Assembly: GCA_947258735.1 (NCBI GenBank)
Contig: CAMYJJ010000022.1
Span: 1 to 20,219 of the forward strand
Direction of reading: 5' to 3'
Source: Thermodesulfovibrionia bacterium
GTDB taxonomy: Bacteria; Nitrospirota; Thermodesulfovibrionia; UBA6902
DNA length: 20,219 nucleotides
Of the stretch, positions 1 through 8,660 are shown in pieces (position 1 is the first letter of the stretch; every line of letters starts with the position of its first letter). Made by a program: the position numbers and the translations under genes. Below the pieces are notes generated by a model. It had not been told where the DNA came from and made no database searches. It saw nothing but the letters and a program-made list of their open reading frames with translations.

Positions 1-1605
1 GCAGGAGAGAGCATGGAGTGTACGGCCACGGGAGTAGCGATAGAGGGTCAGTACGCGAACATGGGTAAGGTAGAGGGAACGACACCTGGCGATATGGTGA
101 TAGATGATGAAGATCCGAGCCATTACTTTGGAGCGAAGCCCGGGATCGATATAGAGAAGGCAACAAACGGAGAAGATGCAGATGATCCGACAGGACCGGT
201 CGTACCGGTAGGGTCAGATGTTACCTGGACGTATGTTGTAACGAACACCGGTAACGTGGAGCTGACTAACGTGACGGTGACAGACAATCAGATTGGGCAG
301 ATCGCCTGTCCTGAATCAACACTGGCACCGCAGGAAACCATGGACTGTACGGCAAGTGATATCGCAATGGCAGGACAGTATGCAAACATGGCTCTCGTTG
401 AAGGAACAACCCCTGGCGGCATGGACATAACCGATGAAGACCCGAGCCATTACTTTGGTGATGACTGTAACATTAAGGTAGAGAAGACCTGTATAGTTCT
501 GGATATGCCTGCAGGCCTTGAATGTGAAGCCAAAATTGCTGCTACAACATTGCGGTATACAGGACCCACGATGAACAGCGCAACAGTAGTATTAGAAGAA
601 TGGGATGGTTTCCAGGTCAGCTATGACAACGTTGATCTCATATCCGGTGAGACAATACTTTCTGATGACGGTCAGAACGGATATACCATTGATGCCTCAG
701 CTGCAGGTGCGCGGGATCTGGGGCCGAAGATGACCGTATACATTAATGGTGTAAAAGAAGTGATTCATACCAGTTGCTCAATGCCTTATGTTGTCGGACA
801 GCCGGCTCCTCTGAACAATCCTGATGGAGCTCCTTCGCCAAACTGGACCATTGAGAACTTTATGGATAAACTCGGCAATGTGGTAACAATGCCTCAGCCG
901 CAGGATCCGAGAGACCAATGCGAAGTTTTTATAAGAATGGATGATCACAGTGATAGTGACAGCGACAGTGATAGTGGTAAGGACAGTGATAGTGACAGCG
1001 ACAGTGATGATGACAGCGGCAAGGACAGTGACAGTGGCAGCGACAGTGATGATGACAGCGGCAAGGACAGTGACAGTGGCAGCGACAGTGATGATGACAG
1101 CGGCAAGGACAGTGACAGTGACAGCGGCGACAGGAGACACTATACAGGGTATACGGACAGTCACATGGGAGGTAAGGTCAAGTATATGTACGTCATTACG
1201 AATACGGGAAATGTTTCCGTTGTTGAAGTGACAGTAGAAGATGACAAGCTTGGCACGGTATCCGGGAGTCCGATTGTATCCATTGATCCGGGTGAGAGTG
1301 TTGAGCTGATGGAGACAGCACTTATCTCAATGGATACCGTAAATACAGTAACTGTTTACGGAAAGACAGAGTTTGGAGCGACCTGTGAGGCAATGGATAC
1401 GGCTTCGGTAACGGTGAAGAAAGTTATGGACCATGGAGACAGCGATAGTGACAGCGACAGTGACGATGACAGCGGCAAAGATGGTGACCATAGAAAAAGG
1501 TATTACAGAGACAAGGATAAGTCTGATCATAATAAAAGAAGTTCTTACAAAACTGAACGGACCAGGAAGGAATCCAGGAGAACGTGGAAGAGCATATGGA
1601 GGTAA
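1..1605 (+). CDS. Large exported repeat protein with Ig-like (DUF11/DUF7507-type) repeats and Ser-Asp tracts, 5'-truncated by window edge
   Basis: The frame is open from base 1, so the true start lies upstream; the ATG at 13 is internal. The N-terminal part holds two copies of a roughly 109-aa repeat, each ending in DEDPSHYFG (nt 106-132 and 433-459) and containing the V-T-N-T-G-N-V-E motif typical of DUF11/DUF7507 beta-sandwich repeats in bacterial surface proteins. A middle section (about nt 460-935) with several Cys is not recognised. It is followed by a Ser-Asp tract (nt about 948-1127), a further V-I-T-N-T-G-N-V domain (about 1165-1425), a second short Ser-Asp tract (about 1436-1480) and a strongly basic tail rich in Arg and Lys. 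No LPXTG or other sorting signal is visible. A structural or adhesive role on the cell surface is inferred from composition and repeats only. A good terminator follows the stop. Confidence 0.75.
   Translation, partial: AGESMECTATGVAIEGQYANMGKVEGTTPGDMVIDDEDPSHYFGAKPGIDIEKATNGEDADDPTGPVVPVGSDVTWTYVVTNTGNVELTNVTVTDNQIGQIACPESTLAPQETMDCTASDIAMAGQYANMALVEGTTPGGMDITDEDPSHYFGDDCNIKVEKTCIVLDMPAGLECEAKIAATTLRYTGPTMNSATVVLEEWDGFQVSYDNVDLISGETILSDDGQNGYTIDASAAGARDLGPKMTVYINGVKEVIHTSCSMPYVVGQPAPLNNPDGAPSPNWTIENFMDKLGNVVTMPQPQDPRDQCEVFIRMDDHSDSDSDSDSGKDSDSDSDSDDDSGKDSDSGSDSDDDSGKDSDSGSDSDDDSGKDSDSDSGDRRHYTGYTDSHMGGKVKYMYVITNTGNVSVVEVTVEDDKLGTVSGSPIVSIDPGESVELMETALISMDTVNTVTVYGKTEFGATCEAMDTASVTVKKVMDHGDSDSDSDSDDDSGKDGDHRKRYYRDKDKSDHNKRSSYKTERTRKESRRTWKSIWR
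950..1127 (+). repeat. 42-bp tandem repeat encoding the acidic Ser-Asp tract
   Basis: Copies of a 42-bp unit start at 1006, 1048 and 1090 (the last incomplete), each encoding DDDSGKDSDSGSDS. The flanks are looser Ser-Asp codon runs. Serine is encoded by AGT or AGC throughout. A related single copy lies at about 1436-1480. The length is a multiple of three, so unit gain or loss would keep the frame. Confidence 0.85.
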
Positions 1606-1657
1606 CAATATCCCTGTAGAACCGGGCATAGGCCTGACAGACTGAATAGTAATTCTC

Positions 1658-1689
1658 AAGGCGGTTCAGAAATGAATCGCCTTTTTTTT
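1658..1689 (+). terminator. Rho-independent terminator of the surface-protein gene
   Basis: A 10-bp stem (AAGGCGGTTC, 1658-1667, with GAATCGCCTT, 1674-1683; one G-T wobble) encloses the 6-nt loop AGAAAT and runs into eight T. It lies 53 bp after the stop codon of the upstream gene. Confidence 0.85.
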
Positions 1690-1821
1690 GGTGCGCCCGG
1701 CAGGGCGCAGAACTACTTGCTGCAGATGTGCTGATGACCTGTCACTGATTAATCATGAACAATATCCCCTGCGGCTGCTGGGCTGGTCGAGTGCATACGT
1801 AACAGATGTGTTTAAATAAAA

Positions 1822-1898
1822 TGGCGCGCCCAGGAGGAGTCGAACCCCCAACCTCCTGATCCGTAGTCAGGCACTCTATCCAATTGAGCTATGGGCGC
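1822..1898 (-). tRNA. tRNA-Arg (anticodon ACG)
   Basis: On the minus strand the acceptor stem GCGCCCA pairs with TGGGCGC. The D arm (TAGCTCAATTGGATAGAG), the anticodon loop CTACGGA and the T arm GGTTCGACTCC are all present. Anticodon ACG would be read as ICG and decode CGN arginine codons. The 3' CCA is encoded (1822-1824). The gene starts only 6 bp after the stop codon of the upstream lipoprotein gene on the same strand, so it is probably processed from a shared transcript. Confidence 0.95.
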
Positions 1899-1904
1899 AC
1901 TTAT

Positions 1905-2465
1905 TTAGTGCGGTGATCCTTCCTTCGTCTCTATTAAGGTACCCGCTTTCAAAGTAAGGCTGAAACGATCATGCTGAAATGAATGAATGGTCGGGAATTT
2001 TGAATATAACCAGCCCCATTCGCCTGATGGAGGGAAAATCTTATTCCCGTTCTGCATCACAGCAATTCCCACGGCCGGATTGTTAGGATCTGACGTTGTT
2101 GACGTTATCGTATCAGCGCTCATTTTAAAGTCAGGAAGAAAAGGGCCGACTTTGACCGTCAGGTTTGAATCCGGAATAATCAGGTCATTTCCTAACGTTA
2201 CCGTGAACTCCTCCTGCTTGCCTGCCTGTTTGTCATCAACGACTATGACAACTGCTGTCCATTTCTCGTTAACTTCCGGTGGGACAACAATTTTAAACAC
2301 AGTTTTGGGGCCATCTCCTCCATGTCCCACTCCAGCAGCGGGTGTATCAATAATAGGTCCCCTTGGTTTTGGGCTTTCAGAGACAACCTGTTCATCCTGC
2401 TTCTGGCACGCCACAAGAGATAATAACAACATAAGAGACATAATAATTAACAGTGCTTTTTTCAT
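1905..2465 (-). CDS. Small lipoprotein, DUF2155-like
   Basis: This 186-aa protein has a classic lipoprotein signal: Lys-Lys, a hydrophobic stretch, then the lipobox L-V-A-C with Cys20 as the lipidation site. It should therefore be an exported, lipid-anchored envelope protein. The linker to residue 60 is rich in Pro and Gly. The C-terminal part, with alternating beta-type segments, a G-E-W-G-W-L-Y-S-K-F-P motif and a following H-x-F-x-H-D-R-F, resembles DUF2155 proteins of Desulfobacterota-type genomes. Its function is unknown. The start is supported by a strong AGGAGG about 8 nt upstream. It lies between tRNA-Ser (84 bp upstream) and tRNA-Arg (6 bp downstream) on the same strand. Confidence 0.8.
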   Translation of the reverse strand: MKKALLIIMSLMLLLSLVACQKQDEQVVSESPKPRGPIIDTPAAGVGHGGDGPKTVFKIVVPPEVNEKWTAVVIVVDDKQAGKQEEFTVTLGNDLIIPDSNLTVKVGPFLPDFKMSADTITSTTSDPNNPAVGIAVMQNGNKIFPPSGEWGWLYSKFPTIHSFQHDRFSLTLKAGTLIETKEGSPH

Positions 2466-2549
2466 AACCTGTCCTCCTGAATAATATATATATTTATTGT
2501 TTGAATGATATTGGAATGATTCATGTTTCTATCATACGTGTTACATCAA

Positions 2550-2641
2550 TGGCGGAGAGGCAGGGATTCGAACCCTGGAACCCGGTTTCCCAAGTTAACC
2601 GCTTAGCAGGCGGTTGCCTTCAGCCACTCGGCCACCTCTCC
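2550..2641 (-). tRNA. tRNA-Ser (anticodon GCT)
   Basis: The minus strand folds as a class II tRNA. Acceptor GGAGAGG pairs with CCTCTCC, the anticodon loop is CTGCTAA, the variable arm is long (AACTTGGGAAACCGGGTT region), the T arm is GGTTCGAATCC, and CCA is encoded at 2550-2552. Anticodon GCT decodes AGC and AGU, the serine codons used throughout the Ser-Asp tract of the protein encoded at 1-1605. Confidence 0.95.
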
Positions 2642-2886
2642 TGAATATTTTCTGTATCTGAAAACACAGGCACAAACATCTGAAGTTCATGTCTGAGGAG
2701 CTGTTTTACCCATGAATATTACCTAATTATGCTTGATTTTGTAAACCTGTGAGGGTCTCTTATAATACTGGAAGAATAAGTGAATACGTCGGATAAAACG
2801 TTAACTTTATACCATCCCGTCTTCAAAGCATATAAACTTCAATAACATAAATTAGCATTGCTTTCATATGTAATACAGTGCACGAA
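2642..2886. other. Intergenic stretch without recognisable gene
   Basis: This is AT-rich sequence between the receiver gene and tRNA-Ser, both on the minus strand. I see no ORF with a ribosome binding site and no strong terminator. It may hold the tRNA promoter, but no clear -35/-10 pair stands out. Confidence 0.5.
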
Positions 2887-3234
2887 TTATTTATTAATAA
2901 GCTTTTTGATTGTCTTTTTAAGTTCTCCAAGGTCAGATGATTTAACTATGTATGCCTCAGATGCCCATACGGCGACGTCATCTCTGTAATCATACGCTGT
3001 TGACATGATGATCGGGATGTCAGGACGCTGTTCTTTCATTTTTCTTAAAAGACTTATGCCGTCTATATCAGGCATTAAAATATCCAGTGTAACAATATCA
3101 GGATTTTCTTTTTCAAACATTTCAAGTGCGTCTTTACCTGTGCTGGCGATCACAATATCGTATCCCTCCTCTTCGAGCTCTTCCTTATACAGTCTTTGGA
3201 TGTTAGTATCATCATCAACTATTAGAAGCTTCAT
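2887..3234 (-). CDS. Single-domain CheY-like response regulator
   Basis: This 115-aa protein is a stand-alone receiver domain with no output domain. It carries the acidic pocket D-D-D (7-9), the phospho-acceptor Asp51 in T-L-D-I-L-M-P, the switch S-T (78-79) and conserved Lys98 in Y-I-V-K-S. I chose the ATG at 3234 because AAGGAG sits 8 nt before it; an in-frame ATG at 3255 has no such site. It lies 77 bp downstream of the large histidine kinase on the same strand and is its probable phosphotransfer partner. Without an output domain it must act by protein contact or pass the phosphate on. Confidence 0.9.
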   Translation of the reverse strand: MKLLIVDDDTNIQRLYKEELEEEGYDIVIASTGKDALEMFEKENPDIVTLDILMPDIDGISLLRKMKEQRPDIPIIMSTAYDYRDDVAVWASEAYIVKSSDLGELKKTIKKLINK

Positions 3235-3311
3235 CGTTGTGTCTCCTTTCTCCATAATTTAATGATATGTATTTCTATTGTTTTGTGAATTAAACTTTTT
3301 ATAGACATATG

Positions 3312-6300
3312 TCAGGATGACTCCAGAGGGAGAAAAATTTTAATAGCTGTTCCCCCGCCCCATTCACTATCCACGCTTATTTTTCCGTTATGTTCCTGAA
3401 TAATTTTATGGGTCACGGCCAGACCCAGACCTGTTCCCTGAGATTTTGTCGTAAAAAAAGGATTAAATATGTTCTTAAGATCTGCCTCCTGTATCCCCTG
3501 TCCTGTATCTACCAGTTCAATGACGGCTTCATCATGTTCCTGCCATGTCCTGACAGTAAGAGTGCCATGGTCTGTTGCCTGTGCAGCATTGGTAAATATG
3601 TTAATGACGGCTTCTTTCATCTTATCAGGATCAATCACTGCAATGAGAGATGAATGGCAAAATTCTTTTATGATAACGTTCTTGTTTTCGTCCATGGTAG
3701 GCACTATGAAATCAGAAATTTCATTCATAAGCTCATTTATGTCCACTCTGCACTTGTTAATCCGAGCGGTCTTTACAAACCCGAGGATTTCCTTGAGAAT
3801 ATTCTCAAGCCTGCTTACCTCATTCACAATAATTTTTGCATACTCCTGTATATCACCTGAGAGTTTCTTCTCCAGCCGGCGGGCAAACCCCCCGATTGAA
3901 ATAAGAGGATTGCGGATTTCATGGGCCACTCTTGCCGCCAATTCTCCCAGAGCAGCCATTCTTTCTGAATGTATTACTCTTTCCCTGAGGTCCCTGAGTT
4001 CTGTAATGTCGCGGGAAATATGGACCGTTCCGACAAAGTTTCCTGTTGAATCAAAAATGGGAGAGTTTGAAACGACAAACGTACCCCCGAGATGCGTGTC
4101 CTCGATCTCACCTACATGGGGCCTCTGTGTTTTCAGAGATTTATGGTGTGGACAGGCCTCCCATGGATGGGCTTTACCATGAAATATTTCATAACATTTC
4201 CTGCCTATAATCTCATGTTCAGGTTTTCCTATTTTATGAATGACTGCCTGATTGACGCGTTTAATGGTCTGTTCATGGTCAGTAAAGTAGACCATGTCTG
4301 ACATGGATTCAAAGATGTTCTTCAATTCCGATCTTGCAAGAGAAACATTTTCAAAAAGCCGGGCATTTTCTATTGCAGAAGCAATATGGCTCGAAAATCC
4401 CATAAGGAACTGTAGATCCTCGTCCTTGATCGGTCTTCCCGTGAATAGATTGTCAACCCAGATAAGGCCGATTACCTTATCTCTTGAGATCAGGGGGACT
4501 ATACCAAAAGATTCAGCGCCCAGCATCTGAATGAGATATGGTGATACGGAAGGTTCCGCTTTAGCATTATGAATATTGAATGGTTTTTTTTCATGTACAC
4601 AGCGGCAGAGTATATCATCACCATCAAGGCTTATATTAAGACTTTGACTTAAGCTGTCAAGATGGGTGTCCATTGCAACAGGACCCTTTTCAATGTCTTC
4701 AATGATAGCGCCCAGGCTCTTCCCTTCCATTGAGAGCCAGATGTTTTTTGCTTCTTCAGGGCTTGCCGGCCCAACACCCATCTTGCCTTTTAACTGGTTT
4801 TCCGCCTTACCAACAAGAAACAGTACGGCCCTGTTAAATCCCAGTCCGTCACCCATGGTAACGACGGTAAGGACCATCTGAAGCAGTTTGTCCAGTTCAA
4901 GAGTGCTCCTGACAACTGAATTGATGAAAAATAATCTCGACAGTTCCTGATTTTTCCGGATCAGTTCTTTTTCAACCATCTTCTTTTCTGAAATATCCCT
5001 GGATATGCCGCTGATACCGCTTACGTTTCCGGCAGCATCTATAATTGGTGAAAGTGTCAGGCTTACTTCTATAAGTCTCCCATTTCTTGTCTGTCTTATG
5101 GTTTCAATGTTTCTCAGGGTTTCTTTCTGGCGAATTTTATCTATAAATGCCTTTTCCTCTTCTACAAGGAATGCCGGAATCATGGGCAGAAATGTGCCGA
5201 TTACCTCATCTTCTTTAAATCCATATATATTTTCCGCCCCCCTATTCCACGACGTAATGTTGCCGTCGGTATCTGAAGTTATTATGGCATCTGCTGAATA
5301 ATCAATAAGGCTCTTAAGGTAGTCCTTGGTTTGCGTTACTTCTTTTTCTTTTTCCAGTTCATTTTTGTAGAGGCGGGCATTTTCAATGGCTATGGAAGAA
5401 GCTGATGCAAACGTTATCAGGGAATTAAGATCACCTTCCGTAAACGTAGTCACACCCCACTCATCTTTTTTATCGTAAAGGGAGAGGGTCCCTGTTATTT
5501 TTTCTCCTATCGAAAGGGGAGCACAGATGACAGATGTGGCTTTTACCCCCAGTATGTGCAGGTTCTCATTCATTGCCGTACTTTTGTCTACCAGAAGAGG
5601 TTTGCCATTAAGGGCCACCTGGCCGGCGATTCCCTGACCGATAGCAAGGGGCCGTTCATGATTGATGCTGTCAGGTATTTTGTAAGACGCTTTCACCTTG
5701 AGATTCTCTCCCTCAACAAGTCTCAGGATGCAGCCTGAAACGTTAAATGCTTTAGATACTTCTTCACAAATATAAGGAAGAAGTTCATCAATATTTAATA
5801 TGGATGTAACGGCCTGTCCGATTTCATGTATGACCCTGAGCTCATCAAGCTGGCTCTTTACATTTCTGTACAGTTCGGCATTCTGAATTGCCGAGCTGAT
5901 GTTATGGGAAATAATGGTCAAGAGATTGATTTCATCCTGACCGTATATATATGGATCTTTGCTTTGCACCATTAATATCCCGATTGCCGCATTATCACGT
6001 ATTACAGGAACGGCAAGCATGGACAGCATATCATTGGCTTCAGGACTGAAAGCATCCCTGATGTCAGGAGATTCTCTCAGGTCATTTACTACTACAGGCT
6101 GGAGATCGTTGAACATCCTGTTTATTATTTCACCTCTGTCAATGAGACAGAAAACATTGATCGATTCCCTTTCCATGTTTATTGCTGCCTGGACACAGAT
6201 AACCTTCCTGTCCGGTTTAAAGATGCAGATGGAGCAGACATCCTTTCCAAGGGTGTTGGCAACGATAAGGGATATCGTGTCAAGTATCTCTCGTAATTCA

Positions 6301-6392
6301 AGGGCGGAGCTGGCGGTCTGTGCAACTTTGATCAGGACCTCTGACTCAGATGCTTTGTTTATGTGATGTCTGTTTTCTGTGGTTTCTGTCAT
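3312..6392 (-). CDS. Multi-GAF/PAS sensor histidine kinase
   Basis: This is a 1026-aa cytoplasmic-looking kinase with no obvious transmembrane segment. Apparent order: GAF (about 25-175), GAF (195-345), PAS (355-475, ending G-I-S-R-D-I-S), GAF (490-685), PAS (690-800, ending H-I-S-R-D-I-T), HisKA and HATPase_c. The phospho-accepting residue is His824 in A-H-E-I-R-N-P. The N box (F-T-N-A-A-Q-A, Asn935), G1 box (D-T-G-Q-G, 962-966) and G2 box (G-T-G-L-G-L) are all present, so it should be active. The second PAS has a Cys/His cluster (C-Y-E-I-F-H-G ... C-P-H-H, about 733-750) common in PAS domains and possibly redox- or metal-sensitive. The signal is unknown. The start lacks a clear Shine-Dalgarno sequence. 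The CheY-like receiver follows at once. Confidence 0.92.
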   Translation of the reverse strand: MTETTENRHHINKASESEVLIKVAQTASSALELREILDTISLIVANTLGKDVCSICIFKPDRKVICVQAAINMERESINVFCLIDRGEIINRMFNDLQPVVVNDLRESPDIRDAFSPEANDMLSMLAVPVIRDNAAIGILMVQSKDPYIYGQDEINLLTIISHNISSAIQNAELYRNVKSQLDELRVIHEIGQAVTSILNIDELLPYICEEVSKAFNVSGCILRLVEGENLKVKASYKIPDSINHERPLAIGQGIAGQVALNGKPLLVDKSTAMNENLHILGVKATSVICAPLSIGEKITGTLSLYDKKDEWGVTTFTEGDLNSLITFASASSIAIENARLYKNELEKEKEVTQTKDYLKSLIDYSADAIITSDTDGNITSWNRGAENIYGFKEDEVIGTFLPMIPAFLVEEEKAFIDKIRQKETLRNIETIRQTRNGRLIEVSLTLSPIIDAAGNVSGISGISRDISEKKMVEKELIRKNQELSRLFFINSVVRSTLELDKLLQMVLTVVTMGDGLGFNRAVLFLVGKAENQLKGKMGVGPASPEEAKNIWLSMEGKSLGAIIEDIEKGPVAMDTHLDSLSQSLNISLDGDDILCRCVHEKKPFNIHNAKAEPSVSPYLIQMLGAESFGIVPLISRDKVIGLIWVDNLFTGRPIKDEDLQFLMGFSSHIASAIENARLFENVSLARSELKNIFESMSDMVYFTDHEQTIKRVNQAVIHKIGKPEHEIIGRKCYEIFHGKAHPWEACPHHKSLKTQRPHVGEIEDTHLGGTFVVSNSPIFDSTGNFVGTVHISRDITELRDLRERVIHSERMAALGELAARVAHEIRNPLISIGGFARRLEKKLSGDIQEYAKIIVNEVSRLENILKEILGFVKTARINKCRVDINELMNEISDFIVPTMDENKNVIIKEFCHSSLIAVIDPDKMKEAVINIFTNAAQATDHGTLTVRTWQEHDEAVIELVDTGQGIQEADLKNIFNPFFTTKSQGTGLGLAVTHKIIQEHNGKISVDSEWGGGTAIKIFLPLESS

Positions 6393-6497
6393 TGTATTAA
6401 CAGGGGAAACGTCCTGTTCTGTTTTTCATCGGTCTGCGTGTCTATTTATTTTTTTGTTTCCTTCCGGTTTTAGCAATTTTTATTAATATATATTGTT

Positions 6498-7490
6498 TTA
6501 TATGTCTGCTTCTCTCATAAATTCAGCTGCCTCCTCAGGAGGGGTCGGGTTGATATAGAAACCTGACCCCCACTCGAATCCAGCTATCTTTGTAAGTTTT
6601 GGAAGGATCTCAATATGCCAGTGATAATAATTATTAGACTCATCATGAAACGGTGATGTGTGGACCATAAGATTATACGGAGGCATCTCCAGGACCTTGT
6701 CTATCTGCTTGAGCGTTTTTTGTAATATCTCAGCAAGCAGCGTGAAATTATTATGCAACAGAAAGCTGGATCCGTGCTTTTTGGGCAGGATCATGGTCTC
6801 AAATGGAGACCTTGGTGCAAAGGGTGCGAGGGCAATAAACTCATCATTTTCTGATATTATTCTTCTTTTATCAGTTGTTTCCTGATGTATGATGTCACAG
6901 AATATACACCTGTCCTTATATCCGAAGTATTGCTTTGCCTGATCAATCTCTTCCTGCACAAGCTGAGGAATAATGGGCAGGGCAATCAGCTGGGAATGAC
7001 TGTGCTCAAGGGATGCCCCGGCTTCATCGCCTTCATTTTTAAATATCAGAACATATTTGAAGCGGTCATCCTGCCTCAGGTCTGTAATTCTCTGATGAAA
7101 TGCCCAGAGTGTATCTTCAACAGATTTGAGGGGTAATGAAGACAGCGTCAGGTTGTGGTCAGGATTTTCAATTATGACTTCATGGGCCCCTACGCCGTTC
7201 ATTTTGTCGTATATACCCTCACCGACCCTGTGTTCTTTCCCTTCTACATGGAGTGCCGGAAACTTGTTGGGCACCACTCTCAAAGTCCAGCCAGGAGTAT
7301 CAGGTGCGCCCTTGTCCGGCCTGAAGGCAAGAATCTCAGGTGGAGTAGTACGTTCATTCCCTTCACAAAAAGCACAGAAACCACCTTTTTTTGGTGATAT
7401 ACGCATTCCGAAATCAGATGGCCGCTTCCCTCTTTCAATTGATATAATTACCCATCTGCCGGAAATGGGATCTTTCCTTAGTTCAGGCAT
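6498..7490 (-). CDS. galT: Galactose-1-phosphate uridylyltransferase
   Basis: The 330-aa product would catalyse the Leloir reaction, exchanging UMP between UDP-glucose and galactose-1-phosphate through a uridylyl-histidine. Visible features are the N-terminal R-K-D-P-I-S-G-R-W-V-I-I motif, a C-x-x-C zinc pair (F-C-A-F-C), the H-E-V-I-I-E-N-P-D-H segment, the active-site H-S-H-S-Q, a second C-x-x-C (C-I-F-C) and the C-terminal H-W-H-I-E-I-L-P-K motif. Length fits the family. I preferred the ATG at 7490 over the in-frame GTG at 7502, because GGAGG lies within the first codons of the longer version, 5 nt before the ATG. No other Leloir gene is in the window, so the galactose-sugar role (catabolism or envelope glycan) is open. 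Confidence 0.93.
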   Translation of the reverse strand: MPELRKDPISGRWVIISIERGKRPSDFGMRISPKKGGFCAFCEGNERTTPPEILAFRPDKGAPDTPGWTLRVVPNKFPALHVEGKEHRVGEGIYDKMNGVGAHEVIIENPDHNLTLSSLPLKSVEDTLWAFHQRITDLRQDDRFKYVLIFKNEGDEAGASLEHSHSQLIALPIIPQLVQEEIDQAKQYFGYKDRCIFCDIIHQETTDKRRIISENDEFIALAPFAPRSPFETMILPKKHGSSFLLHNNFTLLAEILQKTLKQIDKVLEMPPYNLMVHTSPFHDESNNYYHWHIEILPKLTKIAGFEWGSGFYINPTPPEEAAEFMREADI

Positions 7491-7636
7491 GTAGACCTCC
7501 ACGTCATGATATTTAAGTTAAAAAACATATGGGTCTGAAGCCACTGGGATAGTAACACCATATAAAAAATAATTTAATCCCCCATTACCTTATATGCAAT
7601 AATGCAATTTTGTAAATATTATATCATTTATTAGGC

Positions 7637-7642
7637 TATAAT
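7637..7642 (+). promoter_or_regulatory. -10-like TATAAT directly before the RNase Z-like gene
   Basis: A consensus TATAAT ends 6 nt before the ATG at 7649, so transcription would begin at or next to the start codon (leaderless mRNA). No Shine-Dalgarno sequence is present. I see no convincing -35 element at 16-18 bp spacing. Confidence 0.4.
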
Positions 7643-7648
7643 TTTTTC

Positions 7649-8614
7649 ATGAAATCCTCTTTCCATGTTCGGAAATTAAACGGCCCATTTGATGATCCTG
7701 TACTGTATGTCAGACTTGTCAGGGAAGGCAGGGCTCTTTTGTTTGATCTGGGATCTCCAGCCGGTCTCACCCCAAGAGATATACTGAAGATATCGGATAT
7801 TTTTGTTTCCCATACCCACATGGATCATTTCATTGGATTTGATACCATCCTGCGTATCAGCCTGAAAAAAAGAGATCCATTAAGGATATACGGACCCAAA
7901 GGGATTATAGATTGTGTAGAGGGTAAGCTGAAAGGCTATACATGGAATATTATTGAAGGGTATCCGCTGAAGATACATGTTTTTGAAGTCGATGGAAAGG
8001 TCATGAGAAAGGCAGTGTTTTCTGCGGCACATGCCTTCCGACAAATGAAGCGGGGCGCTGAGCCATTTGATGGAATATTAATAAAAGATGGGTTTTTTTC
8101 TGTCACAGCCACTGAACTTGACCACCAGGTATCCTGTCTTGCTTTCAGTCTTGAGGAGGACTATCATATTAATATTGATAAATCCAGGCTTGTGAACATG
8201 AAACTGCCTGTTGGTCCCTGGCTGGGAGACCTCAAGAGGGCCATAAGGGAAGGCAGGACCGGCAGTATGTTCAATATAGAGGGCGAGACATATACCTATA
8301 CTGATGTGCATCATGTGGCACGTATAGTGAGGGGACAAAAAATATCATATGTTGTTGATGCAGTGGGAAGTAAAGAAAATATGGATAAAATTATAAGCCT
8401 TGCAAAAGGGGCTGATGTTCTCTATATCGAAACGTTCTTTCTGGATACGGACAGGGCCAGGGAGCGTTATCATCTGACGGCGAAAGAGGCGGGCATCATA
8501 GCGCGTGAGGCTGGTGTGCGTACATTTGAGGCCTTGCATTTTTCAAAAAAGTATATGAACATTTCAGAACAGGTAATAGAGGAGGCAGTAAGAGAATTTA
8601 ATAATAAAAAATAA
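7649..8614 (+). CDS. RNase Z-like metallo-beta-lactamase-fold hydrolase
   Basis: This 321-aa protein has the di-zinc motif H-T-H-M-D-H (His55 to His60), further ligand candidates in A-A-H-A, L-D-H-Q-V and V-V-D-A-V-G-S, and a late His in A-L-H-F-S. That matches the ribonuclease Z/ElaC branch of the MBL fold. The N-terminus (F-H-V-R-K-L-N-G-P-F-D-D-P) is also typical of an RNase Z-like group in Desulfobacterota-type genomes. tRNA 3'-end processing is the likely role. However, both tRNA genes here already encode CCA, so another phosphodiesterase activity is possible. There is no ribosome binding site; a TATAAT lies just before the start. It diverges from galT. Confidence 0.85.
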   Translation: MKSSFHVRKLNGPFDDPVLYVRLVREGRALLFDLGSPAGLTPRDILKISDIFVSHTHMDHFIGFDTILRISLKKRDPLRIYGPKGIIDCVEGKLKGYTWNIIEGYPLKIHVFEVDGKVMRKAVFSAAHAFRQMKRGAEPFDGILIKDGFFSVTATELDHQVSCLAFSLEEDYHINIDKSRLVNMKLPVGPWLGDLKRAIREGRTGSMFNIEGETYTYTDVHHVARIVRGQKISYVVDAVGSKENMDKIISLAKGADVLYIETFFLDTDRARERYHLTAKEAGIIAREAGVRTFEALHFSKKYMNISEQVIEEAVREFNNKK

Positions 8615-8660
8615 AATATTATATTTGATATAATCTTACATAAAATGAAGGAGAATAATA

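Noticed and set aside
778..1164. Antisense and alternate-frame ORFs (minus 778-1164, plus 941-1231) rich in Val, Thr and Ala
   Set aside because: They are by-products of the repetitive S-D codons in the true frame; they have no ribosome binding site and their composition is purely repeat-driven.
1433..1645. Plus-strand ORF overlapping the end of the surface-protein gene in another frame, possible frameshifted tail
   Set aside because: The main frame reaches a clean stop before a good terminator, and nothing in the alternative frame resembles a known C-terminal signal.
2887..3255. Longer start for the receiver domain at 3255
   Set aside because: No ribosome binding site precedes it, while the ATG at 3234 has AAGGAG and gives the normal N-terminus of a CheY-like protein.
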